Of a DNA stretch of 64,000 bases, positions 35,658-44,650 are shown piece after piece; position 1 is the first letter of the stretch, and every line of letters begins with the position of its first letter. The notes beneath the pieces are model-generated. The model was not told the DNA's origin and did not search any database. It worked only from the letters and a program-made list of their open reading frames with translations. Both the position numbers and the translations under genes were made by a program. The DNA is from an uncultured Bacteroidales bacterium (GTDB lineage: Bacteria; Bacteroidota; Bacteroidia; Bacteroidales; Bacteroidaceae): assembly GCA_902800305.1 (NCBI GenBank), contig CADCDP010000008.1:62001-126000 (forward strand), given 5' to 3'.

Positions 35658-37601
35658 ATGAGTTATTTACGTTTTGACAAAACCCTGATGTCTAACCTGC
35701 AGGAGTCTTTGCCCAAAGAGATACTGCGTACAAACAGATCAGGTGCGTATTCTTGCTCGTCTATTGTTGACTGCAATACGCGTAAATATCACGGTTTATT
35801 GGTTGTTCCTGTTCCACAGCTTGATGATGAAAACCATGTGCTTCTCTCATCACTGGATGAAACAGTCATTCAGCATGGTGCCCAGTTCAATCTGGGGCTT
35901 CACAAGTATTCGGGCAATGTCTATAGTCCTAATGGGCATAAGTACATTCGTTCGTGTGAATGGGATAGGATTCCGACAACCATCTACCGTGTGGGCGGTG
36001 TGATACTGAAAAAGGAGAAGGTTTTCCAACACTTCGAGAACCGCATCCTCATTCGTTACACGCTTCTTGATGCTCATTCAGTGACCACCTTGCGTCTGCG
36101 TCCCTTCCTCGCTTTCCGTAGTGTGGGACAATGCACACACGAAAATTCGGGTGCAAACCGTGAGTACCAGGTAATTGACAACGGCATCAAGACAAGCATG
36201 TACGAGGGCTATCCCGAACTGATGATGCAGCTTAACAAGAAGAATGAATTCATCTTCGAGCCAAACTGGTATCACGGTATCGAGTACTATCAAGAGCAAG
36301 AGTTGGGTTACGACTATATCGAAGACCTCTACGTGCCAGGCTACTTTGAGTTCAACATCAAGAAAGGCGAAAGCGTAGTCTTTGCAGCAGGTCTGAGCGA
36401 GTTGAAGACCAACCAACTCAAGAAAATCTTCGATCATGAGTACGAAGTGCATGTGCCGCGCACCAATTTCCAGTCATGTCTGGTCAATGCAGCACATCAG
36501 TTCCACTACGAGAAAGATGGCGAGACCTACATTATTGCTGGCTATCCTTGGTTCAAGTGCCGTGCCCGCGATATGTTCGTATCTCTGCCTGGTCTCACGT
36601 TGGCTATCGACGAGGTGGAATATTACGAGAAAGTGATGAAGACTGCTGAACGAGCCATCTACGACTTCATCGGCGGTAAGGAATCTTCGGTTATGATGTA
36701 CGAGATGGACAAGCCCGATGTGCTACTTTGGGCTGTGTGGTGCATCCACCAGTACGCTCGACTGGTCAACCCCGATGCCGCTCGTGAGAAATACGGCCAA
36801 TTGGTCAACCGAATATTGTGTTACATTAAGGAGGGAAAACATCCCAACTTGACGTTGCATGACAATGGACTCCTTTATACCGACGGACGCAACCATGCTG
36901 TGACATGGATGAACTCAGAAGTGAACGGTCGTCCAGTTGTGCCTCGTTCTGGTTACGTTGTTGAAATCAATGCTCTTTGGTACAATGCGCTCCTGTTCAA
37001 CGCCGAAATGCTGATGGCAGCAGGTCGTCATGCAGAAGCAGCCGAGTACACTCAATTGGCTGAAGCGTCTGGACGTTCCTTCAAGGAAGTCTTCCTGAAC
37101 GAGCATGGCTATCTGCTTGACTACGTTGACGATGGCTTTATTTCTTGGTCTGTTCGTCCTAACATGCTCATCGCTTCCTCGTTGGAATACAGTCCTTTGA
37201 CCACCCCCGAACGGAAAAAGATATTCGACATTTGCACAAAGGAGTTGCTCACACCCAAGGGAATGCGTTCGTTGTCTCCGAAGTCGGGAGGCTACAACCC
37301 CATTTATGCAGGTGGACAGATGCAGCGTGATGCAGCCTACCATCAGGGAACCGTTTGGCCTTGGTTGTCGGGCTTCTATCTGGAGACTTGTTTGAAAGTT
37401 TACAAACAAAGTGGACTCTCGTGGATTGACCGTTGCTTCATCGGATTGGAAGAAGAGATGTTCTATCATTGTATAGGCACACTTCCAGAGCTGTTCGATG
37501 GCAACCCGCCATTCCACGGACGTGGTGCCCTTTCGTTCGCTATGAATGTGGCAGCTGTGCTTCGTGTCAACAAGGTGCTCTCTAAATTCTATAATTATTA
37601 A
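35658..37601 (+). CDS. Glycogen debranching enzyme (amylo-alpha-1,6-glucosidase type)
   Basis: 647 residues. The N-terminal GDE_N domain begins MSYLRFDKTLMSNLQESLPK with TNRSGAYSCSSIVDCNTRKYHGLLV. The C-terminal (alpha/alpha)6 GH133-like domain follows with AGYPWFKCRARDMFVSLPGLTL (catalytic region), DGRNHAVTWMNSEVNGRPVVPRSGYVVEIN, and YHQGTVWPWLSGFY. It removes alpha-1,6 branch points during glycogen breakdown. It is the first gene of a three-gene operon with a glycogen synthase-like transferase and a GH57 amylase, an arrangement conserved across Bacteroidetes. Confidence 0.93.
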   Translation: MSYLRFDKTLMSNLQESLPKEILRTNRSGAYSCSSIVDCNTRKYHGLLVVPVPQLDDENHVLLSSLDETVIQHGAQFNLGLHKYSGNVYSPNGHKYIRSCEWDRIPTTIYRVGGVILKKEKVFQHFENRILIRYTLLDAHSVTTLRLRPFLAFRSVGQCTHENSGANREYQVIDNGIKTSMYEGYPELMMQLNKKNEFIFEPNWYHGIEYYQEQELGYDYIEDLYVPGYFEFNIKKGESVVFAAGLSELKTNQLKKIFDHEYEVHVPRTNFQSCLVNAAHQFHYEKDGETYIIAGYPWFKCRARDMFVSLPGLTLAIDEVEYYEKVMKTAERAIYDFIGGKESSVMMYEMDKPDVLLWAVWCIHQYARLVNPDAAREKYGQLVNRILCYIKEGKHPNLTLHDNGLLYTDGRNHAVTWMNSEVNGRPVVPRSGYVVEINALWYNALLFNAEMLMAAGRHAEAAEYTQLAEASGRSFKEVFLNEHGYLLDYVDDGFISWSVRPNMLIASSLEYSPLTTPERKKIFDICTKELLTPKGMRSLSPKSGGYNPIYAGGQMQRDAAYHQGTVWPWLSGFYLETCLKVYKQSGLSWIDRCFIGLEEEMFYHCIGTLPELFDGNPPFHGRGALSFAMNVAAVLRVNKVLSKFYNY

Positions 37602-37621
37602 AGGAAGGAGGACAAGAGAAT

Positions 37622-38899
37622 ATGAAAGTTTTAATGTTCGGTTGGGAATTCCCACCTAAGATTTATGGCGGACTGGCAGTAGCTTCATACGGCATCACCA
37701 AGGGAATGGTGGAAGGTCAGCCAGATGCTGAAATCACATTCTGTCTTCCTAAGCCATGCGGCGACGAAGAGAAGTTCTTGCGCATCATAGGCATGAACCA
37801 GGTGCCTATTGTGTATCGCGACCATAACTACGACTATGTGAAGAGTCGTGTGCCAAGCTACATGACTCCAGAAGAGTATTACAATTTCCGCGACCATATT
37901 TATGCTGACTTCTCCTACATGAATGTCAACGACATGGGATGTATGGAGTTTGCTGGTGGCTATCCAGGCAATCTGCACGACGAAATCAACAATTTCTCCA
38001 TCATCGCAGGTGTGGTGGCACGTTCAGAGCAGTTCGACATCATCCATGCACACGACTGGCTCACCTATCCAGCAGGTGTACATGCCAAGATGGTGAGTGG
38101 GAAGCCGTTGTGCATCCATGTCCACGCTACCGATTTCGACCGTTCACGTGGTAAGGTGAACCCCACCGTTTACTCGATTGAGAAGAACGGAATGGACTAT
38201 GCCGACTGCATCATGTGTGTGTCTGAACTGACACGCCAAACCGTGATACGTGAATACCATCAAGACCCACGTAAGTGCTTCGCTATGCACAATGCTGTGT
38301 ATCCGTTGCCACAGGAATATCTTGACATTCCACGTGTTGACCACGGCAAGGAAAAAGTCGTTACCTTCCTCGGACGTATCACCATGCAGAAAGGCCCTGA
38401 ATACTTCATCGAGGCAGCCGACTTGGTGTGCCAGCGTTCAAAGAACATTCGTTTCTGCTTTGCCGGTTCGGGCGACAAATACTGGGAGATGGTCGATTTG
38501 GCAGCTGCTAAGGGCATCGCCGACCGTGTTCACTTCCCTGGTTTCCAGCGTGGTAAAGAAGTGTATGAGTGTTACAAGGCCAGCGACGTGTTTGTCATGC
38601 CATCCGTTTCGGAGCCGTTCGGTATCGCACCGCTTGAAGCCATGCAGTGTGGCACCCCCTCTATCATTTCCAAGCAGTCGGGATGCGGCGAGATTCTCGA
38701 TAAGGTCATCAAGGTCGATTATTGGGACATCAATGCCATGGCTGATGCCATCTACTCCCTCTGCACCAACGAGGGTTTGCATACCTATCTGCGTGACGAA
38801 GGTCTCAAGGAAGTGGCTGAAATCACATGGGTGAAAGTAGGACATCGCATCCGTAAGCTCTACGACGAGTGCATCTACAACGGAGGGTTTATTCACTAA
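37622..38899 (+). CDS. Glycogen/starch synthase-like glycosyltransferase
   Basis: 425 residues, GT-B fold. The N-terminus MFGWEFPPKIYGGLAVASYG holds the K-x-G-G-L-type donor site of glycogen synthases. In the C-terminal half FLGRITMQKGPEYFIEAADLV and the E-x7-E motif EPFGIAPLEAMQCGTPSI are clear. It most likely transfers glucose from ADP- or UDP-glucose onto the growing alpha-1,4-glucan. It is 20 nt downstream of the debranching enzyme. GT5 versus GT4 placement cannot be settled by eye. Confidence 0.9.
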   Translation: MKVLMFGWEFPPKIYGGLAVASYGITKGMVEGQPDAEITFCLPKPCGDEEKFLRIIGMNQVPIVYRDHNYDYVKSRVPSYMTPEEYYNFRDHIYADFSYMNVNDMGCMEFAGGYPGNLHDEINNFSIIAGVVARSEQFDIIHAHDWLTYPAGVHAKMVSGKPLCIHVHATDFDRSRGKVNPTVYSIEKNGMDYADCIMCVSELTRQTVIREYHQDPRKCFAMHNAVYPLPQEYLDIPRVDHGKEKVVTFLGRITMQKGPEYFIEAADLVCQRSKNIRFCFAGSGDKYWEMVDLAAAKGIADRVHFPGFQRGKEVYECYKASDVFVMPSVSEPFGIAPLEAMQCGTPSIISKQSGCGEILDKVIKVDYWDINAMADAIYSLCTNEGLHTYLRDEGLKEVAEITWVKVGHRIRKLYDECIYNGGFIH

Positions 38900-38907
38900 A
38901 ACATTAA

Positions 38908-38995
38908 TCGGTTATACGGTTGTACGGTTATACGGTTGTATGGTCATTGGACCAACCGCAAAACCTTAAAACCGCAAAACCTTAAAACCGCATAA
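38908..38995. repeat. Tandem 'acggtt' words facing 'aaccgcaaaacc' words (element B2)
   Basis: Left half 38908-38945: GGTTATACGGTT words repeated in about 8-nt steps, including the 21 nt at 38916-38936 identical to 30492-30512. Right half 38953-38990: AACCGCAAAACCTTAA words, the degenerate inverted counterpart. It fills the whole gap between two glycogen-operon genes. Confidence 0.85.
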
Positions 38996-38998
38996 AAT

Positions 38999-40351
38999 AT
39001 GAAAAGAATTTGTTTTTATTTTGAGATTCATCAGATTATCCATCTCAAGCGTTATCGTTTCTTCGACATCGGTCGCGACCACTACTACTACGACGACTAT
39101 GAGAACGAACGCTCCATCAACGATATAGCAGAGCGTAGCTATGTGCCCGCACTGCAGACACTCATCCAGATGTGCAAGGAGAACCCAGAATTCAAGGTGG
39201 CATTCTCCCTCTCGGGTTGCGGCTTGGAACAGCTGGAGTTGCACGCTCCACAAGTCATCGACCTTTTGCAGGAAATCAACAAGACAGGTCAGGTGGAATT
39301 CCTTTGCGAACCCTATAGCCACGGCCTCGCTTCCCTCGCCAATGAAGAGAGCTTTGCCGCAGAAGTGAAGCGCATGAGCGACACCATCAAAGGGCTCTTT
39401 GGCAAACGTCCGAAAGTGTTCCGCAACTCATCCCTCATCTACAACGACGACATCGGCGCACAGGTGGCTGCCTTGGGCTTCAAGGGCATGATTACCGAGG
39501 GTGCTAAGCAAGTGCTCGGCTGGAAGTCGCCACACTACATCTACCATTGTGCCACCGACCCTCGTCTCAAGTTGCTCCTTCGTGACATCAAGCTTTCCGA
39601 AGACATCACCGAACGCTTCTCACGTCAAGATTGGTCAGAATTCCCCCTCTTTGCCGACAAGTGGCTTGACTGGGTGGCTGGCACACCAGAGGGTGAGAAT
39701 GTCATCAACATTTTTGGAGAATTGGTTACTTTCGGTATCTTCCATCCGCTGTCCAGCAACATCCTCGAATTTATGAAGGCCATCCCAAGTCTCGCCAAGC
39801 AGCGCGGCATCGGTTTCGCTTTGCCTTCAGAGCTTTGCGCCGAAGAGAGCGTAGGAGCCATCGAGGTGCCTTACAACATCTCATGGGTGGACGAAGAGCG
39901 CGACACTTCTTGCTGGCTCGGTAATGTGATGCAGCGTGAAGCCTTCCACAAACTCTACAGCATCGCTGACCGCGTGCGTGTGTGTGGCGACCGCCGTATC
40001 CAGAAAGACTGGGATTCGCTGCAGGCATCCAACAACTTCCGCTTCATGACCACCAAGCCTGGTTATCAGTATCGTGGCATCTACGACAGTCCTTACGATG
40101 CGTTCACCAACTACATGAACATCCTTGGTGACTTCATTGCTCGTGTGAACAGCCTCTATGGCGGTGCCGACAACGAGGAGATTGACGGTCTCATCACCAT
40201 GATTAAGAACCAGGGTGACGAACTCGCTGCCAAAGACAAGGAAATCGAACGACTCCGTAAGAAGCTGGAGAAGTATAACCCTACGGAGTTGGAGGAGAAG
40301 AAGCCAGCCAAGAAGGCCGCACCTAAAAAGGCCGCTGCCAAGAAAGCTTGA
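38999..40351 (+). CDS. GH57 family alpha-amylase/glucanotransferase
   Basis: 450 residues. N-terminal GH57 start: KRICFYFEIHQIIHLKRYRFFDIG (the His of the first conserved block), then AFSLSGCGLEQLELH, the second block CEPYSHGLASL, and FRNSSLIYNDDIGAQVAALGFKG. GH57 enzymes hydrolyse or transfer alpha-1,4-glucans with retention. A coiled-coil KDKEIERLRKKLEKYN (about 412-430) leads to a Lys/Ala/Pro-rich tail (KKPAKKAAPKKAAAKK) unlike the catalytic part. The tail could mediate binding to nucleic acid or polyanionic partners, or be simple low-complexity drift. Last gene of the glycogen operon, separated from the preceding gene by element B2. Confidence 0.9.
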   Translation: MKRICFYFEIHQIIHLKRYRFFDIGRDHYYYDDYENERSINDIAERSYVPALQTLIQMCKENPEFKVAFSLSGCGLEQLELHAPQVIDLLQEINKTGQVEFLCEPYSHGLASLANEESFAAEVKRMSDTIKGLFGKRPKVFRNSSLIYNDDIGAQVAALGFKGMITEGAKQVLGWKSPHYIYHCATDPRLKLLLRDIKLSEDITERFSRQDWSEFPLFADKWLDWVAGTPEGENVINIFGELVTFGIFHPLSSNILEFMKAIPSLAKQRGIGFALPSELCAEESVGAIEVPYNISWVDEERDTSCWLGNVMQREAFHKLYSIADRVRVCGDRRIQKDWDSLQASNNFRFMTTKPGYQYRGIYDSPYDAFTNYMNILGDFIARVNSLYGGADNEEIDGLITMIKNQGDELAAKDKEIERLRKKLEKYNPTELEEKKPAKKAAPKKAAAKKA

Positions 40352-40422
40352 GCATACTTCTTGCCCCTTGCTTCTAATCAATCAAAGTGTAATCTTTACA
40401 AGCACACACGTGACTCCAAAAT

Positions 40423-40485
40423 CGCACCCGTCGGGTACGGTGAGTCGCACCCGACGGGTGCGGCAAACCGTACCCGACGGGTGCG
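40423..40485. repeat. Array of three 17-bp near-palindromes, 23-bp period (locus 2)
   Basis: CGCACCCGTCGGGTACG (40423-40439), CGCACCCGACGGGTGCG (40446-40462, perfect arms) and CGTACCCGACGGGTGCG (40469-40485), again with exactly 6-nt spacers. The leading CTCCAAAAT before copy 1 is also shared with locus 1 (2068-2076). It lies between convergent genes. Confidence 0.9.
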
Positions 40486-40519
40486 ATGCGTTAGATACGT
40501 GTACTTGATGTGGACGTTC

Positions 40520-41365
40520 TTACTGGTGGTATTGCACCAGTCCTTGCAGAGGCGACTGCACAATGTTGCCGATACGATAGTCGTAGAGAGTGGCAGCTTC
40601 GTGCAGTTCGTCGTGATAGTGGTGGGCGATGCTGCCGACAAAGTGGATGGGCAGTTGTTTCGCCTCGTCGCTCCATGGAGCGGAGAGGATGTTGCGTTGG
40701 AAGAACTGCTTGAAGCAGTCGAGGAGAAGGGCATGGATGGCTGGATGCTGCCGATGTCGCGCACAGAAAGGACTGAGTGAGGCCAAGAACCGGTTGGGTA
40801 GGGGAGCGCGATAGACTTTCTGGATGATAGTGGCTTGTGTCTCTTGTGTCTCTTGGAAGAAAAGTTGTGCTACCTCGTCGGGCAGCTGCCGTTTGAGTAT
40901 GTCGCCCACGAGTCGTTTGCCGATGTAAGCACCACTTCCTTCGTCGCCGAGGATGTAGCCAAGTGCTGGGTTGCCGCTGTGGAGTGTCTGTCCGTCGTAA
41001 AAGCAGGAGTTGCTGCCTGTGCCAAGGATGCAGACGATGCCGGCTTGCTGTTGGCATACGCTTCGGGCAGCTCCGAGCATGTCGCATTCCACATGGATGT
41101 CAGCTCGGGTGCTGATTGTCCGACGAAGTGCATTTGCCACAACGGGGGCTTTTTCGGGGGTGCATCCGGCTCCATAAAAATGGATGGTATGGATGGGTTC
41201 TGTCGTTTGTCCCAAAGTGGGGAGCAGTTCATGTTGCAGAACGGTACAGATGGTGTCTTCGTCTTGTTGGAAAGGGTTGATGCCTTGGGTGTATATCACT
41301 TGTGTGCTGTCTTCGATGGTACACCAAGCTGTCTTGGTGGAGCCGCTGTCTGCGATGAGGGTCAT
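40520..41365 (-). CDS. BadF/BadG/BcrA/BcrD-type ATPase (N-acetylglucosamine kinase-like)
   Basis: 281 residues. ASKHA fold signatures: phosphate-1 loop LIADSGSTKTAWCTI at the N-terminus, FYGAGCTPEK, and the phosphate-2 loop CILGTGSNSCFYDG followed by LGYILGDEGSGAYIGKRLV. This is typical of the eukaryote-type N-acetylglucosamine kinase-like family in Bacteroidetes. It probably phosphorylates an amino sugar in the cytoplasm; the substrate is inferred. It is convergent with the glycogen operon across the palindrome array. Confidence 0.88.
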   Translation of the reverse strand: MTLIADSGSTKTAWCTIEDSTQVIYTQGINPFQQDEDTICTVLQHELLPTLGQTTEPIHTIHFYGAGCTPEKAPVVANALRRTISTRADIHVECDMLGAARSVCQQQAGIVCILGTGSNSCFYDGQTLHSGNPALGYILGDEGSGAYIGKRLVGDILKRQLPDEVAQLFFQETQETQATIIQKVYRAPLPNRFLASLSPFCARHRQHPAIHALLLDCFKQFFQRNILSAPWSDEAKQLPIHFVGSIAHHYHDELHEAATLYDYRIGNIVQSPLQGLVQYHQ

Positions 41366-41516
41366 TATTTAGTTGTTTGGTGGTTTGGTTGTTTAGTTTT
41401 GTAATCTTTATAAGATTTTGAGGTTGAAAAATACAAAATTAGGCTTTTATTCGTTCCCCAAGAACATTTTTTAGCATTTTTTTAGAAAAGTGAGTGTTTT
41501 TTCTCGAAATACTCGC

Positions 41517-41524
41517 TACCTTTG
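41517..41524 (+). promoter_or_regulatory. -7 box for mannose-1-phosphate guanylyltransferase gene
   Basis: TACCTTTG, about 45 nt before ATG 41569. It excludes start codons further upstream. Confidence 0.65.
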
Positions 41525-41568
41525 TACTTTCAATAGCATTTAAGGTAATTTTAACTTGGTTGATTAGT

Positions 41569-42642
41569 ATGAGTACAACATTGAATCCCAACAACAATTT
41601 GGTCATTATGGCTGGCGGTGTGGGGAGCCGCTTTTGGCCTATGAGCACCACCGATTATCCAAAGCAGTTTATTGATGTTTTTGGGACAGGGCGCACTTTC
41701 ATCCAGATGACTTACGACCGTTTCAAGGGGATGATAGCTCCTGAAAATGTGTGGGTGGTCACCTCACAGAAGTATGCCGACATCGTGGCAGAACAGTTGC
41801 CCGATATTCCAAGGGGGAATATTTTGCTTGAACCATGTCGTCGCAACACCGCTCCATGTATTGCTTACGTGAGTTGGCGTATCAAGGCGAAGAATCCAAA
41901 GGCAAATTTGGTTATTACGCCGTCTGACCACTTGGTGACGGATGTGGTGGAGTTTCAGCGTGTCGTCGAATCGGCTTTGAAGTTCACTGCTGAGACGGAT
42001 GCGATTGTGACTTTGGGCATGAATCCTACACGCCCTGAGACGGGTTATGGATATATCCAGGCAGACTTGCAGGAACCCTCACTTCGCAACAAGGAGATTT
42101 TCCGTGTGGATTCGTTTAAGGAGAAGCCTGATCTCGACACCGCGAAAAAGTATCTGAAAAATAAGGAGTTTTTCTGGAACTCGGGCATCTTCATCTGGAA
42201 TGTGAGCACGATTGTGAACTCTTTGCGTATTTATGAGCCAGAGATTTCTCGTATCTTTGAGGACTTGCTTCCTGTGTATGGCACAAGCCAAGAACAAGCA
42301 ATGATAGACTTGAAGTTCCCGCTTTGCGAGAGCATCTCCATCGACTATGCCGTGATGGAACGGGCAGACGAAATCTTCGTGTTCCCTGCTGACTTCGGAT
42401 GGAGTGATGTGGGTACATGGGGTTCGCTGCACACCTTGGCCGAGAAGGACAAGAAGGGTAATGCCGTGATTGGCGAGAACGTGAAACTGTTTGATTCGAG
42501 CAACTGTGTTGTCCACACAACTGAAGAGAAACGTGTGGTTATACAAGGCTTGGATGGCTACATCGTGGCAGAGAAGGGAAACACGCTTCTTGTCTGCAAA
42601 CTGGAAGAAGAACAACGCATTAAGGATTTCTCTGCCGAGTGA
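41569..42642 (+). CDS. manC: Mannose-1-phosphate guanylyltransferase
   Basis: 357 residues from the ATG at 41569, downstream of the promoter at 41517. The nucleotidyltransferase signature VIMAGGVGSRFWPMSTTDYPKQF (first 30 residues) is followed by ITPSDHLV, GYGYIQ, DSFKEKPD (sugar-phosphate site) and FWNSGIFIWN. The enzyme makes GDP-mannose from mannose-1-P and GTP for polysaccharide, glycoprotein and fucose synthesis. It lacks the C-terminal phosphomannose-isomerase domain of bifunctional ManC proteins. The next gene starts 10 nt after it. Confidence 0.92.
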   Translation: MSTTLNPNNNLVIMAGGVGSRFWPMSTTDYPKQFIDVFGTGRTFIQMTYDRFKGMIAPENVWVVTSQKYADIVAEQLPDIPRGNILLEPCRRNTAPCIAYVSWRIKAKNPKANLVITPSDHLVTDVVEFQRVVESALKFTAETDAIVTLGMNPTRPETGYGYIQADLQEPSLRNKEIFRVDSFKEKPDLDTAKKYLKNKEFFWNSGIFIWNVSTIVNSLRIYEPEISRIFEDLLPVYGTSQEQAMIDLKFPLCESISIDYAVMERADEIFVFPADFGWSDVGTWGSLHTLAEKDKKGNAVIGENVKLFDSSNCVVHTTEEKRVVIQGLDGYIVAEKGNTLLVCKLEEEQRIKDFSAE

Positions 42643-42652
42643 GTTGTGTTTG

Positions 42653-43966
42653 ATGGGTGAGCTAGCAAGGAAATTGTTGTTTCTGTTGATGGTATCAGTG
42701 TCTTTTGTTCCGTCATACGCAGAAGACGCTGATTCTGTTATTGTTGGCTCTGCACCCAAGTTCCTTTATTCTGTGGGTGGTTCGGCAGGCATCAACCACC
42801 TGCTGAACATCGAGATGCGTGGCGAAAAGTTGGTGAAGAGAGGGTGGGGTAGCAACTACGGGCTTTACTTCGATTGGCAAGCTAATCCTTTGGACACAGC
42901 CATCAGTGTTTATGACCGCGTGTTTGGGTTCCCCACGCTGGAAGCAGGCGTGCAGCTGCTCGACTACAGTCACACTCGTTTGCATACGGGGGACACTCCC
43001 TATCAGTCGAGGGTAGGTTATGTGTGGACGGCATACGTGGGTTTCCGTCGTGACATCTACCGCAACCGAAAATGGTCGTTTGGTTATGGCTTGGAAAATG
43101 GCTTGACTTATTGTTCGCGTCCATACGAAGCCCATAGTAATTTGGATAATGACATGATAGGTCAGCACTTGTCCCTTTATTTCGGATTTGGTGTTTATGC
43201 TGGGTATCGTGTCACGCCACAAACGGAGCTGAGCATCGGATTAGAATATAAGCATGTGTCGAATGGAGCGACTGACCGTCCGAACAAAGGTTCCAACTCA
43301 TACGGGGTGACGATGCGGGGAAGGTGTGACTTGAATCGACCCAATGGCGACCGTGGATTGACATTCGAGCAACGTCTGGCACGTTTGCAGGCTTTCAACA
43401 GGAAACCGTTTGAGTCTTTCATGTATTTGGATATTGATGGTTCTGTGGGATTCCGAACGCTGTATGAGGAGTGGTTGTTGCACCGTGACTATCTTCCGGA
43501 AGGTGCCCCGGGGTATCACGACGGAAAGTTAGGGTTGCATACCGTGTGGAGTGCGGAACTTGTACCCATGTTCCGATATAATCAAGTTCATGCGTCGGGT
43601 TTGGGATTGGAATACACCTTTGCGGGTTATACACCTCGTTCTGCCATGATAGAAAAAGAAATCGGTTTGGAGAAGAACTATTCTCATAGCAAGCATGTTT
43701 TGGGTATTGCTGCTCACCACGAAGTTTTCTACAAGCATCTGTCGTTAGCTATGTCGTTGGGCACTTATCTGTTCCGTCAACATGGTTGGATTCAGGGTGA
43801 ATCGGAACCAGCTATTTACGAGACGATAGGCATCCGTTACTATCCCAGCTTCTTCCGGCCTTTCTATATCGGCTACAATGTAAAAGCAAACCTTGGTCGT
43901 GCTTACGATATGGAGATAAAGGTCGGTATTCATGCTGGACATTGGAGATTGAAAAAGAAGAAGTGA
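42653..43966 (+). CDS. PagL-like outer-membrane lipid A deacylase (acyloxyacyl hydrolase family), extended
   Basis: 437 residues from ATG 42653, with signal peptide RKLLFLLMVSVSFVPSYA. The body is a beta-barrel-like succession of amphipathic strands. LEYKHVSNGATDRPNKGSNSYG (H201, S203, N204) matches the PagL catalytic block H-x-S-N-x-x-x-x-x-P-N-x-G. PagL removes the 3-O acyl chain of lipid A at the outer membrane. The protein is more than twice the size of classical PagL (about 170 aa). The additional 200 C-terminal residues also look barrel-like (GLGLEYTFAGYT, GIRYYPSFFRPFYIGYNVKA). Activity is inferred from the motif. Confidence 0.75.
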   Translation: MGELARKLLFLLMVSVSFVPSYAEDADSVIVGSAPKFLYSVGGSAGINHLLNIEMRGEKLVKRGWGSNYGLYFDWQANPLDTAISVYDRVFGFPTLEAGVQLLDYSHTRLHTGDTPYQSRVGYVWTAYVGFRRDIYRNRKWSFGYGLENGLTYCSRPYEAHSNLDNDMIGQHLSLYFGFGVYAGYRVTPQTELSIGLEYKHVSNGATDRPNKGSNSYGVTMRGRCDLNRPNGDRGLTFEQRLARLQAFNRKPFESFMYLDIDGSVGFRTLYEEWLLHRDYLPEGAPGYHDGKLGLHTVWSAELVPMFRYNQVHASGLGLEYTFAGYTPRSAMIEKEIGLEKNYSHSKHVLGIAAHHEVFYKHLSLAMSLGTYLFRQHGWIQGESEPAIYETIGIRYYPSFFRPFYIGYNVKANLGRAYDMEIKVGIHAGHWRLKKKK

Positions 43967-43985
43967 AAAATGGGCTTAAAAAAAG

Positions 43986-44020
43986 AAAGAGGTCACGTCG
44001 TAATGACATGACCTCTTTTT
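43986..44020. terminator. Bidirectional terminator between convergent genes
   Basis: AAAGAGGTCA and TGACCTCTTTTT form a 10-bp stem with a 13-nt loop. A/T tracts on both sides suit the PagL-like gene (plus) and rpsP (minus). Confidence 0.85.
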
Positions 44021-44043
44021 CCTATTGCAGAATCTTGTTTGGA

Positions 44044-44565
44044 TTATGCTTCGGCTGGTGCTTCTTCAGCAGCAGGAGCTTCAGCTTCAGCCAGAGCAGC
44101 GGCGGCTGCGGCCTTCTTCTCGGCAATCTTAGCTGCAACTGCCTCGTTCACCTTCTTCTCAGCTTCAAGACGTGCCTTCTTGTTGGCAGCTTTATCAGCA
44201 GCCTTCTTGTCAGCAGTCTTCTGTGCCTTAGCTTCCTTCTCTTTCTTCCAAGCCTCGAATTTAGCATCGGCTGTAGCTTCGTCGAAAGCTCCCTTCTTCA
44301 CACCACCAAGGAGGTGCTTCTTCAGGTAAACGCCTTCTTCCGAGAGAATGTTGCGAACTGTGTCAGTTGGCTGAGCACCTACAAGCACCCAATAGAGTGC
44401 GCGCTCAAAGTTCAAATCAATGGTTGCAGGGTCGGTGTTGGGGTTGTAAGTACCGATTTTCTCAATGAAGCGACCATCACGTGGTGCCTGTGCATGTGCT
44501 GCCACAATGCTGTAGAAAGCGTAGTTCTTACGACCGTGACGCTGCAAACGAATTCTTGTTGCCAT
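44044..44565 (-). CDS. rpsP: 30S ribosomal protein S16 with Ala/Lys-rich extension
   Basis: 173 residues. The first 85 or so are S16 proper: [33 protein letters not shown] and [24 protein letters not shown]. From residue about 105 a charged [19 protein letters not shown] stretch leads into an Ala/Glu tail ([12 protein letters not shown]), a Bacteroidetes-typical extension that doubles the usual size. S16 is a primary assembly protein of the 30S body. The tail's role is unknown. The leader contains twin hairpins. Confidence 0.95.
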   Translation of the reverse strand: MATRIRLQRHGRKNYAFYSIVAAHAQAPRDGRFIEKIGTYNPNTDPATIDLNFERALYWVLVGAQPTDTVRNILSEEGVYLKKHLLGGVKKGAFDEATADAKFEAWKKEKEAKAQKTADKKAADKAANKKARLEAEKKVNEAVAAKIAEKKAAAAAALAEAEAPAAEEAPAEA

Positions 44566-44599
44566 TTTGTAATGAAAATGTTTAATAATTAATGATTAT

Positions 44600-44646
44600 G
44601 TCGCCATCTCGTGACGACGTGAACTATGCTGTTATCTCGTAACAGC
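44600..44646 (-). promoter_or_regulatory. Twin CGAGA-loop hairpins in the rpsP leader
   Basis: On the minus strand the mRNA would start near 44645 and fold GCUGUUA-CGAGA-UAACAGC (44646-44628). After 9 nt comes GUCGUCA-CGAGA-UGGCGAC (44618-44600). Both have 7-bp stems of different sequence and the identical pentaloop CGAGA. They lie 35-80 nt before the rpsP ATG. Confidence 0.75.
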
Positions 44647-44650
44647 GGTG

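Noticed and set aside
40520..41404. Plus-strand frames over the BadF-type ATPase gene
   Set aside because: The minus-strand product has both ASKHA phosphate loops; the plus-strand frames have no recognisable motif.
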